A stretch of 15,726 nucleotides of DNA, taken from assembly GCA_011391185.1 (NCBI GenBank), contig JAABRB010000042.1, positions 1 to 15,726 of the forward strand, given 5' to 3'. The stretch is from Betaproteobacteria bacterium (GTDB lineage Bacteria; Pseudomonadota; Gammaproteobacteria; Burkholderiales; SG8-39). The notes below the pieces were generated by a model that ran no database searches, had not been told where the DNA came from, and saw nothing but the letters and a program-made list of their open reading frames with translations. Shown in pieces: positions 6,917-13,501 of this stretch. How positions within the stretch are numbered: position 1 is the first letter of the stretch; each line of letters opens with the position of its first letter. A program made the translations under genes and the position numbers.

Positions 6917-8082
6917 GGTTTGGCGAGAAAGCTTCGGCCGATGAGTTGTCGATGGATCTGGTTGGTGCCTTCCCAGATCTGCGTGATCTTGGCGTCGCGC
7001 ATCAGGCGCTCGACGCGATAGTCCTTGCAGTAGCCATAGCCGCCGTGCAGCTGCACCGCTTCGGTGGCGATGCGCATGGCGAGGTCGGAGGCGCGCAGCT
7101 TGAGCATCGAGGCCTCGATGCCGATATCGTGCGTGCCGCCGTCGACCAGCCGCGCGACGTGCCACAGCCAGGCTTCGCATTGCGCGAGCTCGGCGGCAAG
7201 ATCGGCGAGCAGGAACTGGATCCCCTGGAATTCGGCGATCCGCCGCCCCGACTGGCGCCGTTCATTGATGTAGGCGACTGCGTCGCCGAACGCCGCGCGG
7301 GCGATGCCGAGCGCGTGCGCCGCAACGCTCGGACGCGACTTGTTGAGCGAGGCGAGCAGCAATGCAAGCCCGTCACCGGGGTTCCCCAGCAGATTCGCGC
7401 GCGGCACGCGACAGCCCTCGAAGGCGAGGGCGGCCGTGCTCGAGGCGCGAACGCCCATCTTGTCCTCGGTACGCAGCACGGAGAAGCCCGGCGTGCCCTT
7501 CTCGAAGATGAGCGCGGAGATCGCCTTCCGATCATCGGTGATTCCGCTCCACTTGCCGAACAGCAGGTAGAGGTCGGCGACGTCGCCGCTGGTGATGAAG
7601 GTCTTGCCGCCGTCGACGACGACGTGGTCGCCGTCCGGTGTGAAGCGCGTCTTCATTCCGGTGGCGTCCGAGCCGGCCGAGGGTTCGGTGATCGCAAGCG
7701 ACACGAGCCCGCCCCGGGCAACGCGGGGAAGGAGCCGCTCCTTCTGTTCCTCGGTACCGAAATCCACCAGCGGCTTGATGCCGTGGAAATTGGTCGCCCA
7801 GATGACACCGGTCGACGCGCAGGCACCGCTGATCTCGCGCACGCAGGCGAGGTAGGCCGTGTAGGAAAGCTGCGCGCCGCCGTAGGCTTCCGGAATGAAC
7901 ATCGCGTTCAGGCCGAGCCGGTTGATGGCCTTGATGTTTTCCCAGGGGAATTCGGCCTCGCGGTCGTAGCGCGCGGCGCGCGGCGCGATCTCGTCGCGGG
8001 CGAGCGCGCGCACGCTGTCGACGAGGAGGCGCTCCTCCTCGGCGAGCGCAAGCGTTGCATCGAGCCGCTCAAAGATGTCCAT
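6913..8082 (-). CDS. aliB: Acyl-CoA dehydrogenase, AliB-like (cyclohexanecarboxyl-CoA dehydrogenase)
   Basis: This 389-residue flavoprotein has the full acyl-CoA dehydrogenase layout: an N-terminal helical domain, ITEPSAGSDATGM at 131-143 (FAD and substrate contacts), QLHGGYGYCKDY, and WEGTNQIHR with the catalytic base E371 in the position usual for short- and medium-chain enzymes. In the proposed pathway it introduces the 1,2 double bond, turning cyclohexanecarboxyl-CoA into cyclohex-1-ene-1-carboxyl-CoA, with electrons passing to ETF. The start is ATG 8082, overlapping the SDR stop as TGATG; the end overlaps the next gene as ATGA. Both overlaps argue for translational coupling. The dehydrogenase call is firm. 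The AliB name rests on the surrounding ligase, hydratase, SDR and ring hydrolase genes. Confidence 0.85.
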   Translation of the reverse strand: MDIFERLDATLALAEEERLLVDSVRALARDEIAPRAARYDREAEFPWENIKAINRLGLNAMFIPEAYGGAQLSYTAYLACVREISGACASTGVIWATNFHGIKPLVDFGTEEQKERLLPRVARGGLVSLAITEPSAGSDATGMKTRFTPDGDHVVVDGGKTFITSGDVADLYLLFGKWSGITDDRKAISALIFEKGTPGFSVLRTEDKMGVRASSTAALAFEGCRVPRANLLGNPGDGLALLLASLNKSRPSVAAHALGIARAAFGDAVAYINERRQSGRRIAEFQGIQFLLADLAAELAQCEAWLWHVARLVDGGTHDIGIEASMLKLRASDLAMRIATEAVQLHGGYGYCKDYRVERLMRDAKITQIWEGTNQIHRQLIGRSFLAKP

Positions 8083-8825
8083 CAGTGCGCCATCCCCTGG
8101 CCGCCGTCGAGATAGATCGTCGCGCCGGTGAGGAACGGGATGTCCTCGCCAAAGAGCGCGGCGACGATGCGCGCCACGTCCTGTGCGTTCCCCGGACCTC
8201 CGGTCGGCACGCGCGCCTCGAGGAAGGGCTTCAGCTTCCCCTGCATGGCTGCCGCATTCAACTCGGTGGTGATGTAGCCGGGCGCCACGTCGAGGACCCG
8301 GATCTTCCTGGGCGCCCACTCGACTGCGAGGCAGCGGGTGATGGCGCCGACGGCGGCTTTGGAGGCGCAGTAGGCGAGGCTGCGCTTGACGCCCAGCTTG
8401 TCGAAGAACGAGCCGATATTGACGATGGTGCCGCCGCGCTTCGCGAGGTGCGGATAGATCTCCCGGCAGGCGACGAACACCGCGCGCGCGTTCGTGTCCA
8501 TCACCTGGTCGAAAACCCCGGTCGCGAGATCCGCCGACTTGGCTTCGAGAAAGATGCCGGCATTGTTGACCAGCCCGTCGATGCTGCCCGCACGTTCGGT
8601 CAGGGCGGTAAACGCGCCCCGTACCGACGCCTCATCGGTCACGTCGCACTTGACCTTCAGGATGTGCCCGGCGAGCGCATCGTCGACCGGGACGCTCTCG
8701 ATTCCCGCGCCTTTGCGGGTCAGGCAGCCGACGATGTATCCGCGGCGCGCCAGCTCCAGCGCGATCGCAGCGCCGATGCCGCGGCTCGCGCCGGTGACGG
8801 CGATCACTCCTCGCGCGTCCGCCAC
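8082..8825 (-). CDS. badH: SDR dehydrogenase, BadH-like (2-hydroxycyclohexanecarboxyl-CoA dehydrogenase)
   Basis: This 247-residue classical short-chain dehydrogenase has the TGASRGIG cofactor motif at 11-18, an NNAG motif at 87-90, N112, and the catalytic set S139, Y152 and K156 (YCASK). The ending FLTGATIYLDGGQGM is typical of the FabG-like group. No acidic residue is obvious at the end of strand 2 (CLTRKGAG), where R37 and K38 might favour NADP; this is a soft reading. In context it oxidises 2-hydroxycyclohexanecarboxyl-CoA to the 2-keto thioester, the step before ring opening. The start is GTG 8825, one base after the hydratase stop, with AAGGA about 9 nt upstream. The SDR call is certain; BadH is by operon context, and a generic 3-oxoacyl reductase cannot be excluded. 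Confidence 0.85.
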   Translation of the reverse strand: MADARGVIAVTGASRGIGAAIALELARRGYIVGCLTRKGAGIESVPVDDALAGHILKVKCDVTDEASVRGAFTALTERAGSIDGLVNNAGIFLEAKSADLATGVFDQVMDTNARAVFVACREIYPHLAKRGGTIVNIGSFFDKLGVKRSLAYCASKAAVGAITRCLAVEWAPRKIRVLDVAPGYITTELNAAAMQGKLKPFLEARVPTGGPGNAQDVARIVAALFGEDIPFLTGATIYLDGGQGMAH

Positions 8826-8826
8826 C

Positions 8827-9594
8827 TCAGCGATCCTTGAATGCCGGCTTGCGCTTGGCCATGAACGCCGCCGTCCCTTCGGTGGCGTCCTCGGTCTCGA
8901 ATGCGAGCGTGGAGAGATCGGCTTCGATCTTCAGGCCCTCGTGAATGGGCGTGTCGAGCGCGCGCATGACGGCCTCGCGGGCGAGCGCAAGCACGGGCAG
9001 GCTGTACCCGGAAAACTCGCGCGCGAATGCGATGCCCTGGGCGACCGGATCGCCATCGACGAGGCGGCTGGCAAGACCCCAGTCCACCGCGGTCCGGGCA
9101 TCGATGGCCTTGCCCGTGAGGATCATCTCGAGCGCGCGGGATTCGCCGATCGCGCGTGGCAGGCGCTGCGTGCCCCCGTAGCCGGGAATCAGGCCGAGCT
9201 TGATCTCGGGAAGCGCGACTTTCGCGTTCGGCGTGACCAGCCGGAAGGTGCACGCCAGCGCGAGTTCGAGCCCGCCGCCGAACGCATACCCGTTGATGAT
9301 CGCCACCGACGGCATGGGCAGGTGCGCGAGTCTTTCCAGCATGGCCTGGCCGCGCTCGGCGCCGCGCTTGGTCTCCATCAGCGTGCGGCCGGCGAGCTCG
9401 CCGATGTCGGCGCCCGCGCAGAACGCTTTCTCGCCCGCGCCGGTGATGAGCAGCGTGCGTGCATCGCTTGCCGCCACTGCGTCGATCGCCGCCGCCAGAT
9501 CGCCCACCAGCTTGAAGGAAAGCGCGTTGTGCGCGTCCGGACGGTTCAGCCGGATGAGCGCGAATTCCTCGATGCGTGAAAGTTCGATGGCCAC
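8827..9594 (-). CDS. badK: Enoyl-CoA hydratase, BadK-like
   Basis: This 255-residue crotonase starts at GTG 9594, selected by AGGAG about 7 nt upstream. An earlier in-frame start (9702) would translate through the palindromic repeats and is rejected. Oxyanion-hole and CoA-binding segments are AFCAGADIGEL (57-67) and NGYAFGGGLELALAC (101-115). Both catalytic glutamates of true hydratases are present, E110 and E130 (LPEIKLGLIPGYGGTQRLPR). It would add water to cyclohex-1-ene-1-carboxyl-CoA to give 2-hydroxycyclohexanecarboxyl-CoA. It follows the ligase gene after a 145-bp gap with two hairpins and precedes the SDR by 1 nt. The hydratase assignment is strong; the ring substrate is inferred from its neighbours, and a straight-chain beta-oxidation role is the alternative. 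Confidence 0.87.
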   Translation of the reverse strand: MAIELSRIEEFALIRLNRPDAHNALSFKLVGDLAAAIDAVAASDARTLLITGAGEKAFCAGADIGELAGRTLMETKRGAERGQAMLERLAHLPMPSVAIINGYAFGGGLELALACTFRLVTPNAKVALPEIKLGLIPGYGGTQRLPRAIGESRALEMILTGKAIDARTAVDWGLASRLVDGDPVAQGIAFAREFSGYSLPVLALAREAVMRALDTPIHEGLKIEADLSTLAFETEDATEGTAAFMAKRKPAFKDR

Positions 9595-9598
9595 GTCA

Positions 9599-9605
9599 GA
9601 GCTCC
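9599..9605 (-). promoter_or_regulatory. Ribosome binding site fixing the enoyl-CoA hydratase start
   Basis: AGGAGCT on the minus strand lies just upstream of GTG 9594. It is the only strong site near this gene and marks the start downstream of the palindromes at 9656-9711. Confidence 0.65.
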
Positions 9606-9655
9606 TCGCGATATTTGACGTCCGAATTCCCTGCCATTCATTGGAGGTTTTACGA

Positions 9656-9711
9656 ACAAGGGACGAATGTCCCTTGTATATCCCCGAATGAACAAGGGGC
9701 AAGCCCCTTGT
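9656..9711. repeat. Paired palindromes in an operon gap
   Basis: Two 9-bp perfect stems lie 36 bp apart. ACAAGGGAC 9656-9664 pairs with GTCCCTTGT 9669-9677, and ACAAGGGGC 9692-9700 pairs with GCCCCTTGT 9703-9711. Each is followed by ATATCCCC on the plus strand, so the unit is itself a direct repeat. They occupy the 145-bp gap between the CoA ligase stop (9740) and the hydratase start (9594) inside one minus-strand operon. They may set differential mRNA stability or partly terminate transcription, but no U-tract follows on the minus strand. They could also be a dispersed REP-like element. The remainder of the gap shows only the ribosome site for the hydratase. Confidence 0.8.
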
Positions 9712-9739
9712 ATATCCCCTCCTTGGCCGGCGCAGTCAA

Positions 9740-11422
9740 TCATTCAGATGGTTCGTTTCGCTTTGGGTCCATCCAGCGGGCGGGCTCGGGCGCGATGCGT
9801 CCGCTCTTCACCCACTCGGCCAGTTCGCGCTTGAGGATCTTGCCGCTGGCGGTCAGGGGAAAAGCATCCAGGGTGATGAAGAACTCGGGCATGTCGTACT
9901 TCGACAGGCCGGCGGCGTGCAGGTGATCGAGCATTCCCTCAGCGTGAACGCGCTCGCCATCGCGACAGATGACCGCCAGGCAGGCTTTCTCTCCGAGCCG
10001 TCCATCCGGCACGCCGAACGCGGCGGCTTTCTGGATTGCGGCGTGCCGATGCGCGAGGTCCTCGATCCGAGCGGGATGGATGTTGTGGCCGCCGCGGATG
10101 ATCAGGTCCTTCTTGCGCCCCGCGATGCGCAGGCAGCCGCGTTCGTCGAGTGTGCCGAGATCACCCGACATGAGCCACCCGTCGCGATTGAACGAGTCTT
10201 CGGTCGTGCTCTGATTGTCGAAATAGCCGAGCGTGAGGAGCGCACCGCGCGTTCCGATCTCGCCCACAGTGCCCGGCGGCACTTCGATGTCGGGATTCTC
10301 CTGGTCGAAGATGCGGGTCTCGTAGCCGCGGCAGGCACGCCCGCAGGTCTCGACGATCGTCGCCGCGTCGTCGGTGGGCAGCGTGTACTGGTGCGAGCCG
10401 TTCTCGGTCATCCCATAGATGTTCTGCGGCGTGATGCCCATGTCGAGAAACGTCTGCGCCACCTCGCGCGGGATGGGCGCACCGGCCATGTAGAAAAGCC
10501 GCACGGCGCCGAGCCGGTCAACGCCGCGGCGCTTGGCCTCGGCAAGGAGATCGATGGCATGGGTCGGCACGCCCATGATGTAGGTGGCGCCGGTCTCCAG
10601 CGCCCAGTCGAGCGGCTGCCTGCCTGCCGGAGGGTCGTTCACCGCGAGCTCGAAGCCGGCGGCCATCATCTGCTCGACCGCCACCGTGCCGATGTGATGG
10701 CTCATCGGGCTCAGGCTGAGGAGTACCGTCGAGTGATCGTGGTGCCAATCCTCGACCATCGCCCGGCCATTGGCGAGCAGCGTGTTGTGCGAGTGCATGA
10801 CGCCCTTCGGGACACCAGTGGTGCCCGACGTGAAGGCGAGGTAGACGATCCGATCGGGATCTGCGTCGGGGGCGACCGAGGAATCGACGGGTAATCCGCG
10901 TGCCGGGAAAGCGAGGACTCGCGAGTCGATCGCTGCCGGTCCGATCGCGCCGTATACCGCTTGCATGTGGGGCAGCGCCTGCGCCGCGGCAACGACGTCC
11001 GCGCGCGTGACATCGGCTCCGTAGCCCGACTGGGTAAACAGCGCGGCGGCGCGGGTGCGTTCGAGCAGCTGCACGATCTCGGCAACGGTGTAGTTCTGGT
11101 GCAGGGATGGGTTGCAGACGTAGCCGTTTCGCGCGCACGCGAGCAGCACGACCACGCTCTCGGCGCGCGACGGCAGCCATACCGCCACGCGTTGCCCACG
11201 ACGCACCCCGGCCCGGTGAAGAGCTTCGGCGACGGCATCGACCCAGTCGAGGGTCTCGGTCCACGTGAGACGCACCCGCGCGTCGCGCAGCGCCGATGCC
11301 TGCGGCCGTTGCTTCGCATGCTCTTGCAGCAGCGAATAGAGTGTGTCTGCGCGCCAGACACCTTCCGAGTAATAGCGTTCGGCATCGCGCGGATTGAGCA
11401 GGGTGAGGACGGTGTTCGACAT
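9740..11422 (-). CDS. aliA: Acyl-CoA synthetase, AliA-like (cyclohexanecarboxylate-CoA ligase)
   Basis: This 560-residue member of the ANL (AMP-forming ligase) superfamily has the phosphate-binding motif FTSGTTGVPKGV at 197-208, YGMTENGSHQ (motif A5), a GWLMSGDLGTLDE segment (A7), a hinge RIAGRKKDLIIRGGHNIHP (A8), and TASGKILKREL near the C-terminus with the adenylation lysine K528. It activates a carboxylic acid with ATP and CoA, forming the acyl-CoA, AMP and pyrophosphate. The segment CNPSLHQNYTVAEIVQLLE fits the cyclohexanecarboxylate/short-chain branch represented by AliA. The gene starts 9 nt after the BadI-like gene, with no clear ribosome site, so re-initiation is likely. The ligase call is certain; AliA is supported by the rest of the operon, and another alicyclic or branched acid is possible. 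Confidence 0.87.
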   Translation of the reverse strand: MSNTVLTLLNPRDAERYYSEGVWRADTLYSLLQEHAKQRPQASALRDARVRLTWTETLDWVDAVAEALHRAGVRRGQRVAVWLPSRAESVVVLLACARNGYVCNPSLHQNYTVAEIVQLLERTRAAALFTQSGYGADVTRADVVAAAQALPHMQAVYGAIGPAAIDSRVLAFPARGLPVDSSVAPDADPDRIVYLAFTSGTTGVPKGVMHSHNTLLANGRAMVEDWHHDHSTVLLSLSPMSHHIGTVAVEQMMAAGFELAVNDPPAGRQPLDWALETGATYIMGVPTHAIDLLAEAKRRGVDRLGAVRLFYMAGAPIPREVAQTFLDMGITPQNIYGMTENGSHQYTLPTDDAATIVETCGRACRGYETRIFDQENPDIEVPPGTVGEIGTRGALLTLGYFDNQSTTEDSFNRDGWLMSGDLGTLDERGCLRIAGRKKDLIIRGGHNIHPARIEDLAHRHAAIQKAAAFGVPDGRLGEKACLAVICRDGERVHAEGMLDHLHAAGLSKYDMPEFFITLDAFPLTASGKILKRELAEWVKSGRIAPEPARWMDPKRNEPSE

Positions 11423-11431
11423 CCAGGCAGG

Positions 11432-12211
11432 TCAATGGCCGAATTTTCCGGGATCGGGCTTGCGCTTGCTGCGGAATGCATCGGCGAGCTCGTGGGACTC
11501 TTCGGTCTCGAGATAACCGCGCAACAGCAGGTCGTGCGCCATCCGGGCCAGCCCGCCGACGCCGCCGTGGCGTGCATTGAAGGCGGCCTTGATCGACGCG
11601 AGCGCGATCGGACCGCGCTCGGCCAGTTCGAGCGCCATCTTGCGCGTTTCGTCGCGCAGCGCCGCGTCGGCAACGACGCGGTTGATGAGCCCCATTTCGA
11701 GCGCCTCCCGCGCAGTGATCCGCGGATTGAGCATCCACAGCTCCTTCGCCTTTTTCTTGCCGACGAGGTCCTCCAGATACCAGGTGCCGAAGCCGGCGTC
11801 GAAACTGCCCATGATCGGGCCCACTTGGCGGAACACGGCGCTTTCCTTGGCGATGGTCAGATCGCAGACGACCTGCAGCACATTACCGCCGCCGACCGCG
11901 AATCCGTTCACCGACGCGATCACGGGCTTTTGCAGGCGGTCGATCGACTCGTACATCTCGAGGGTCGGCAGCACGCCGGCGTAGAGGAGGGTGTCCTCCA
12001 TGCCGTCCTTTCGTCCGCCGATGCAGAAGAACTTGTCGCCCGCGCCGGTGATGACGAGCACGCGGGTGCGCGTTTCGCGGCGCACGGCATTCAGGCAGTC
12101 GCGGACCTCGTGGCACATCTGCGGCGTGAACATGTTGCCGTCGTCGGGACGATTCAGCGTGAGCCAGCCGATCGGGCCATCCTCCTCGTACAAGATGGTC
12201 GCGAAGCGCAC
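11432..12211 (-). CDS. badI: BadI-like 2-ketocyclohexanecarboxyl-CoA hydrolase (MenB-type crotonase)
   Basis: This 259-residue crotonase belongs to the MenB/BadI branch rather than the hydratases. FFCIGGRKDG at 61-70 replaces the usual FxAGADxxE, VNGFAVGGGNVL at 101-112 lacks the first catalytic Glu, and QVGPIMGSFDAGFGTWYL at 129-146 carries the Ser136/Asp138 pair typical of MenB and BadI. VGKKKAKELWML and ALEMGLINRVV are also typical of this branch. BadI hydrolyses the ring C-C bond of 2-ketocyclohexanecarboxyl-CoA to give pimeloyl-CoA, a retro-Dieckmann cleavage. MenB catalyses the reverse type of reaction, but no menaquinone gene is nearby. The start is GTG 12211 with AGGAGA close upstream, 15 nt after the DUF4286-like gene. 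This gene is the strongest pointer to an alicyclic ring-cleavage pathway. Confidence 0.85.
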   Translation of the reverse strand: MRFATILYEEDGPIGWLTLNRPDDGNMFTPQMCHEVRDCLNAVRRETRTRVLVITGAGDKFFCIGGRKDGMEDTLLYAGVLPTLEMYESIDRLQKPVIASVNGFAVGGGNVLQVVCDLTIAKESAVFRQVGPIMGSFDAGFGTWYLEDLVGKKKAKELWMLNPRITAREALEMGLINRVVADAALRDETRKMALELAERGPIALASIKAAFNARHGGVGGLARMAHDLLLRGYLETEESHELADAFRSKRKPDPGKFGH

Positions 12212-12226
12212 GTCGTCTCCTGCTGC

Positions 12227-12859
12227 CTAGGCGTCCCGTGCCAGGAGCAGCCGGAAGACGCGTGCGGGTTGTAAGGCACCGAGCGTCCGGCCGGCACGCG
12301 CGGCCGCCGCGATGACTGCGCGTTCGTCATCGCCTTCTATCAGCAGGAATGGCGGCGGCATCCGATCCGGTGTCCCCCGAAACTTCGCTTCCGGATTGGG
12401 AATCTGCGTGGATTGGGCGTCGGGCAACGCAATGCGGACTCGCCCGACCGGCGCAATGGTCGAAAGTGATTCACGTGCCGCATCGGCAGGCGTCGCATCG
12501 AGCTCGATGCAGGCGAGCACGCGGCCGGGCGCGCGCATTGCACCCAGGTCGAAAACGACCTCGCACGCGGCGCGGGTCATGTTGCCGAAGCGCGGCATGA
12601 TGGCCCGCGTGCGGGGGGAGGGATGGGCCAGCCGCTCGCGGTAATCGGGCGAGGTGAGCACGGCGATCGACGCCGTGTCGTAGATCGCGGCGTAGCGCTG
12701 CGGTGCCGAGGCGTCGCGATAGCGTCGGGCGCTGAGGAAGCCAGGCACCGCAAGGCGCTCGGGAAAATGCTCGCCCTCGTACCAGGCATTGAACTCCGGC
12801 TCGTCGGCTGCGGTGATGTCGTTCCACACCGCGAGCAGTCCGGGATAGGTCGTTTTCAT
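12227..12859 (-). CDS. DUF4286/EthD-like dimeric alpha-beta barrel protein
   Basis: This 210-residue protein has a segment at 22-47 (EFNAWYEGEHFPERLAVPGFLSARRY) typical of DUF4286/EthD-like ferredoxin-fold proteins. It contains the conserved Trp-Tyr and a His (H31) before the Pro-Gly turn. The second half (about 110-206) may be a weaker repeat of the same fold, with LACIELDATP and FLLIEGDDE strands. Such proteins dimerise into beta-barrels and often sit in degradation operons, but no general enzymatic role is established. It is the first gene of the minus-strand catabolic operon, 15 nt before the BadI-like gene. ATG 12859 has GGACGGACGA upstream as a weak ribosome site. It may bind or process a pathway intermediate; that is inference from position. 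Confidence 0.7.
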   Translation of the reverse strand: MKTTYPGLLAVWNDITAADEPEFNAWYEGEHFPERLAVPGFLSARRYRDASAPQRYAAIYDTASIAVLTSPDYRERLAHPSPRTRAIMPRFGNMTRAACEVVFDLGAMRAPGRVLACIELDATPADAARESLSTIAPVGRVRIALPDAQSTQIPNPEAKFRGTPDRMPPPFLLIEGDDERAVIAAAARAGRTLGALQPARVFRLLLARDA

Positions 12860-12978
12860 GGTCGTCCGTCCTTGACGCGTTCGAGGCTATCATTTCTTTG
12901 CGCCGGCCGGAATCCGGCCGTTCGCGCCGCAGTCAACGACCGTGACGCTGCCACCATCACCATGAGGAATCGAAACCC
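12860..12978. promoter_or_regulatory. Divergent promoter region of the alicyclic operon and the NIPSNAP gene
   Basis: This 119-bp gap separates the heads of the minus-strand operon and the plus-strand NIPSNAP gene, so it must hold at least one promoter if these are the transcript starts. It contains a perfect palindrome, CGGCCGG-AAT-CCGGCCG, at 12904-12920, centred between the genes and a plausible operator. A TTGACT hexamer occurs on the minus strand (12930s), but I cannot pair it with a convincing -10. No regulator gene lies in the window. Confidence 0.45.
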
Positions 12979-13293
12979 ATGATCGTCGAAGAGCGCATCT
13001 ACACGCTGCATCCGGGAAAGGTCGCGGAAATGGTCCGCCTGTACGGCGAGGAAGGCCTCGCGCTTCAGCAGCGCCACCTCGGAAAGTTCATCGGGTATTT
13101 CACGTCCGAAACGGGAAACCTGAACCAGATCGTCTTCATGTGGGGCTACGAGAGCCTCGACGATCGGGCTGCGCGCCGCGACCGCCTGGCGCAGGATCCC
13201 GAGTGGCATCGCTATCTGGAGAAGGTCGTGGCGCTCCTCGTCACCCAGGAAAACCGCATTCTTAGGCCGACAGCGTTCTCGCCCATCCGCTGA
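12979..13293 (+). CDS. NIPSNAP family protein
   Basis: This 104-residue protein is one ferredoxin-like NIPSNAP domain: MIVEERIYTLHPGKVAEMVRL at the N-terminus, LGKFIGYFTSETGNLNQIVFMWGYESLDDR in the middle, and RRDRLAQDPEWHRYL near 66-80, all hallmarks of the family. Members form dimeric alpha-beta barrels and are common near catabolic genes, where their biochemical role is usually undefined. ATG 12979 has TGAGGAA about 12 nt upstream. It is transcribed divergently from the alicyclic acid operon and shares its 119-bp control region, which suggests joint regulation. The gene is followed by a 9-T run (13304-13312) without a clear hairpin before it, and then by the 50-bp tandem repeat. Confidence 0.85.
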   Translation: MIVEERIYTLHPGKVAEMVRLYGEEGLALQQRHLGKFIGYFTSETGNLNQIVFMWGYESLDDRAARRDRLAQDPEWHRYLEKVVALLVTQENRILRPTAFSPIR

Positions 13294-13333
13294 GATCGCG
13301 TTGTTTTTTTTTGAGCGGGAAGGAGGGTAACGG

Positions 13334-13475
13334 GAGGAAACCAGCCGGTTTCCTCCGGTTCGTGACCTATCGGGCTTGCTCTTGAGGAAACCAGCCGGTT
13401 TCCTCCGGTTCGTAACCTATCGGGCTTGCTCTTGAGGAAACCAGCCGGTTTCCTCCTGTTCGTAACCTTCCGATT
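13334..13475. repeat. Three tandem 50-bp repeats, each with a perfect palindrome
   Basis: Units begin at 13334, 13384 and 13434. Each opens with the palindrome GAGGAAACC-AGCC-GGTTTCCTC (9-bp stem, 4-base loop) and continues with GGTTCGTGACCTATCGGG-like spacer sequence. Units 1 and 2 differ by about one base in the spacer; unit 3 diverges after TTCGTAACCT and is truncated. The array lies between the convergent NIPSNAP and YcsI-like genes, so it may act as a bidirectional 3'-end structure. Identical spacers exclude a CRISPR array. Confidence 0.85.
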
Positions 13476-13501
13476 CGTTAAGCAGCGGGAATGACGCGCT
13501 T

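Noticed and set aside
5798..7180. Extended N-terminus for the racemase-like gene (460 residues)
   Set aside because: The extra 88 residues overlap the acyl-CoA dehydrogenase in another frame and have no family similarity. The protein proper begins at ATG 6916 with the usual class III N-terminus.
8827..9702. Extended N-terminus for the enoyl-CoA hydratase (291 residues)
   Set aside because: It would translate through the palindromic repeats. A good ribosome site directly precedes GTG 9594, which starts the crotonase fold.
11432..12211. MenB of menaquinone synthesis
   Set aside because: It shares the MenB/BadI motifs, but no other men gene is nearby and the operon holds the four other alicyclic acid steps.
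10961..12274. Plus-strand open frame of 437 codons opposite the ligase and BadI-like genes
   Set aside because: No domain is recognisable, and the opposite strand carries two clear enzymes with full motif sets. It is a GC-driven shadow.
13304..13312. Intrinsic terminator after the NIPSNAP gene
   Set aside because: There is a 9-T run, but I cannot find a stable GC hairpin directly before it.
13334..13475. CRISPR array
   Set aside because: The period is 50 bp, but the would-be spacers are essentially identical from unit to unit, there are only three units, and no cas gene is present.
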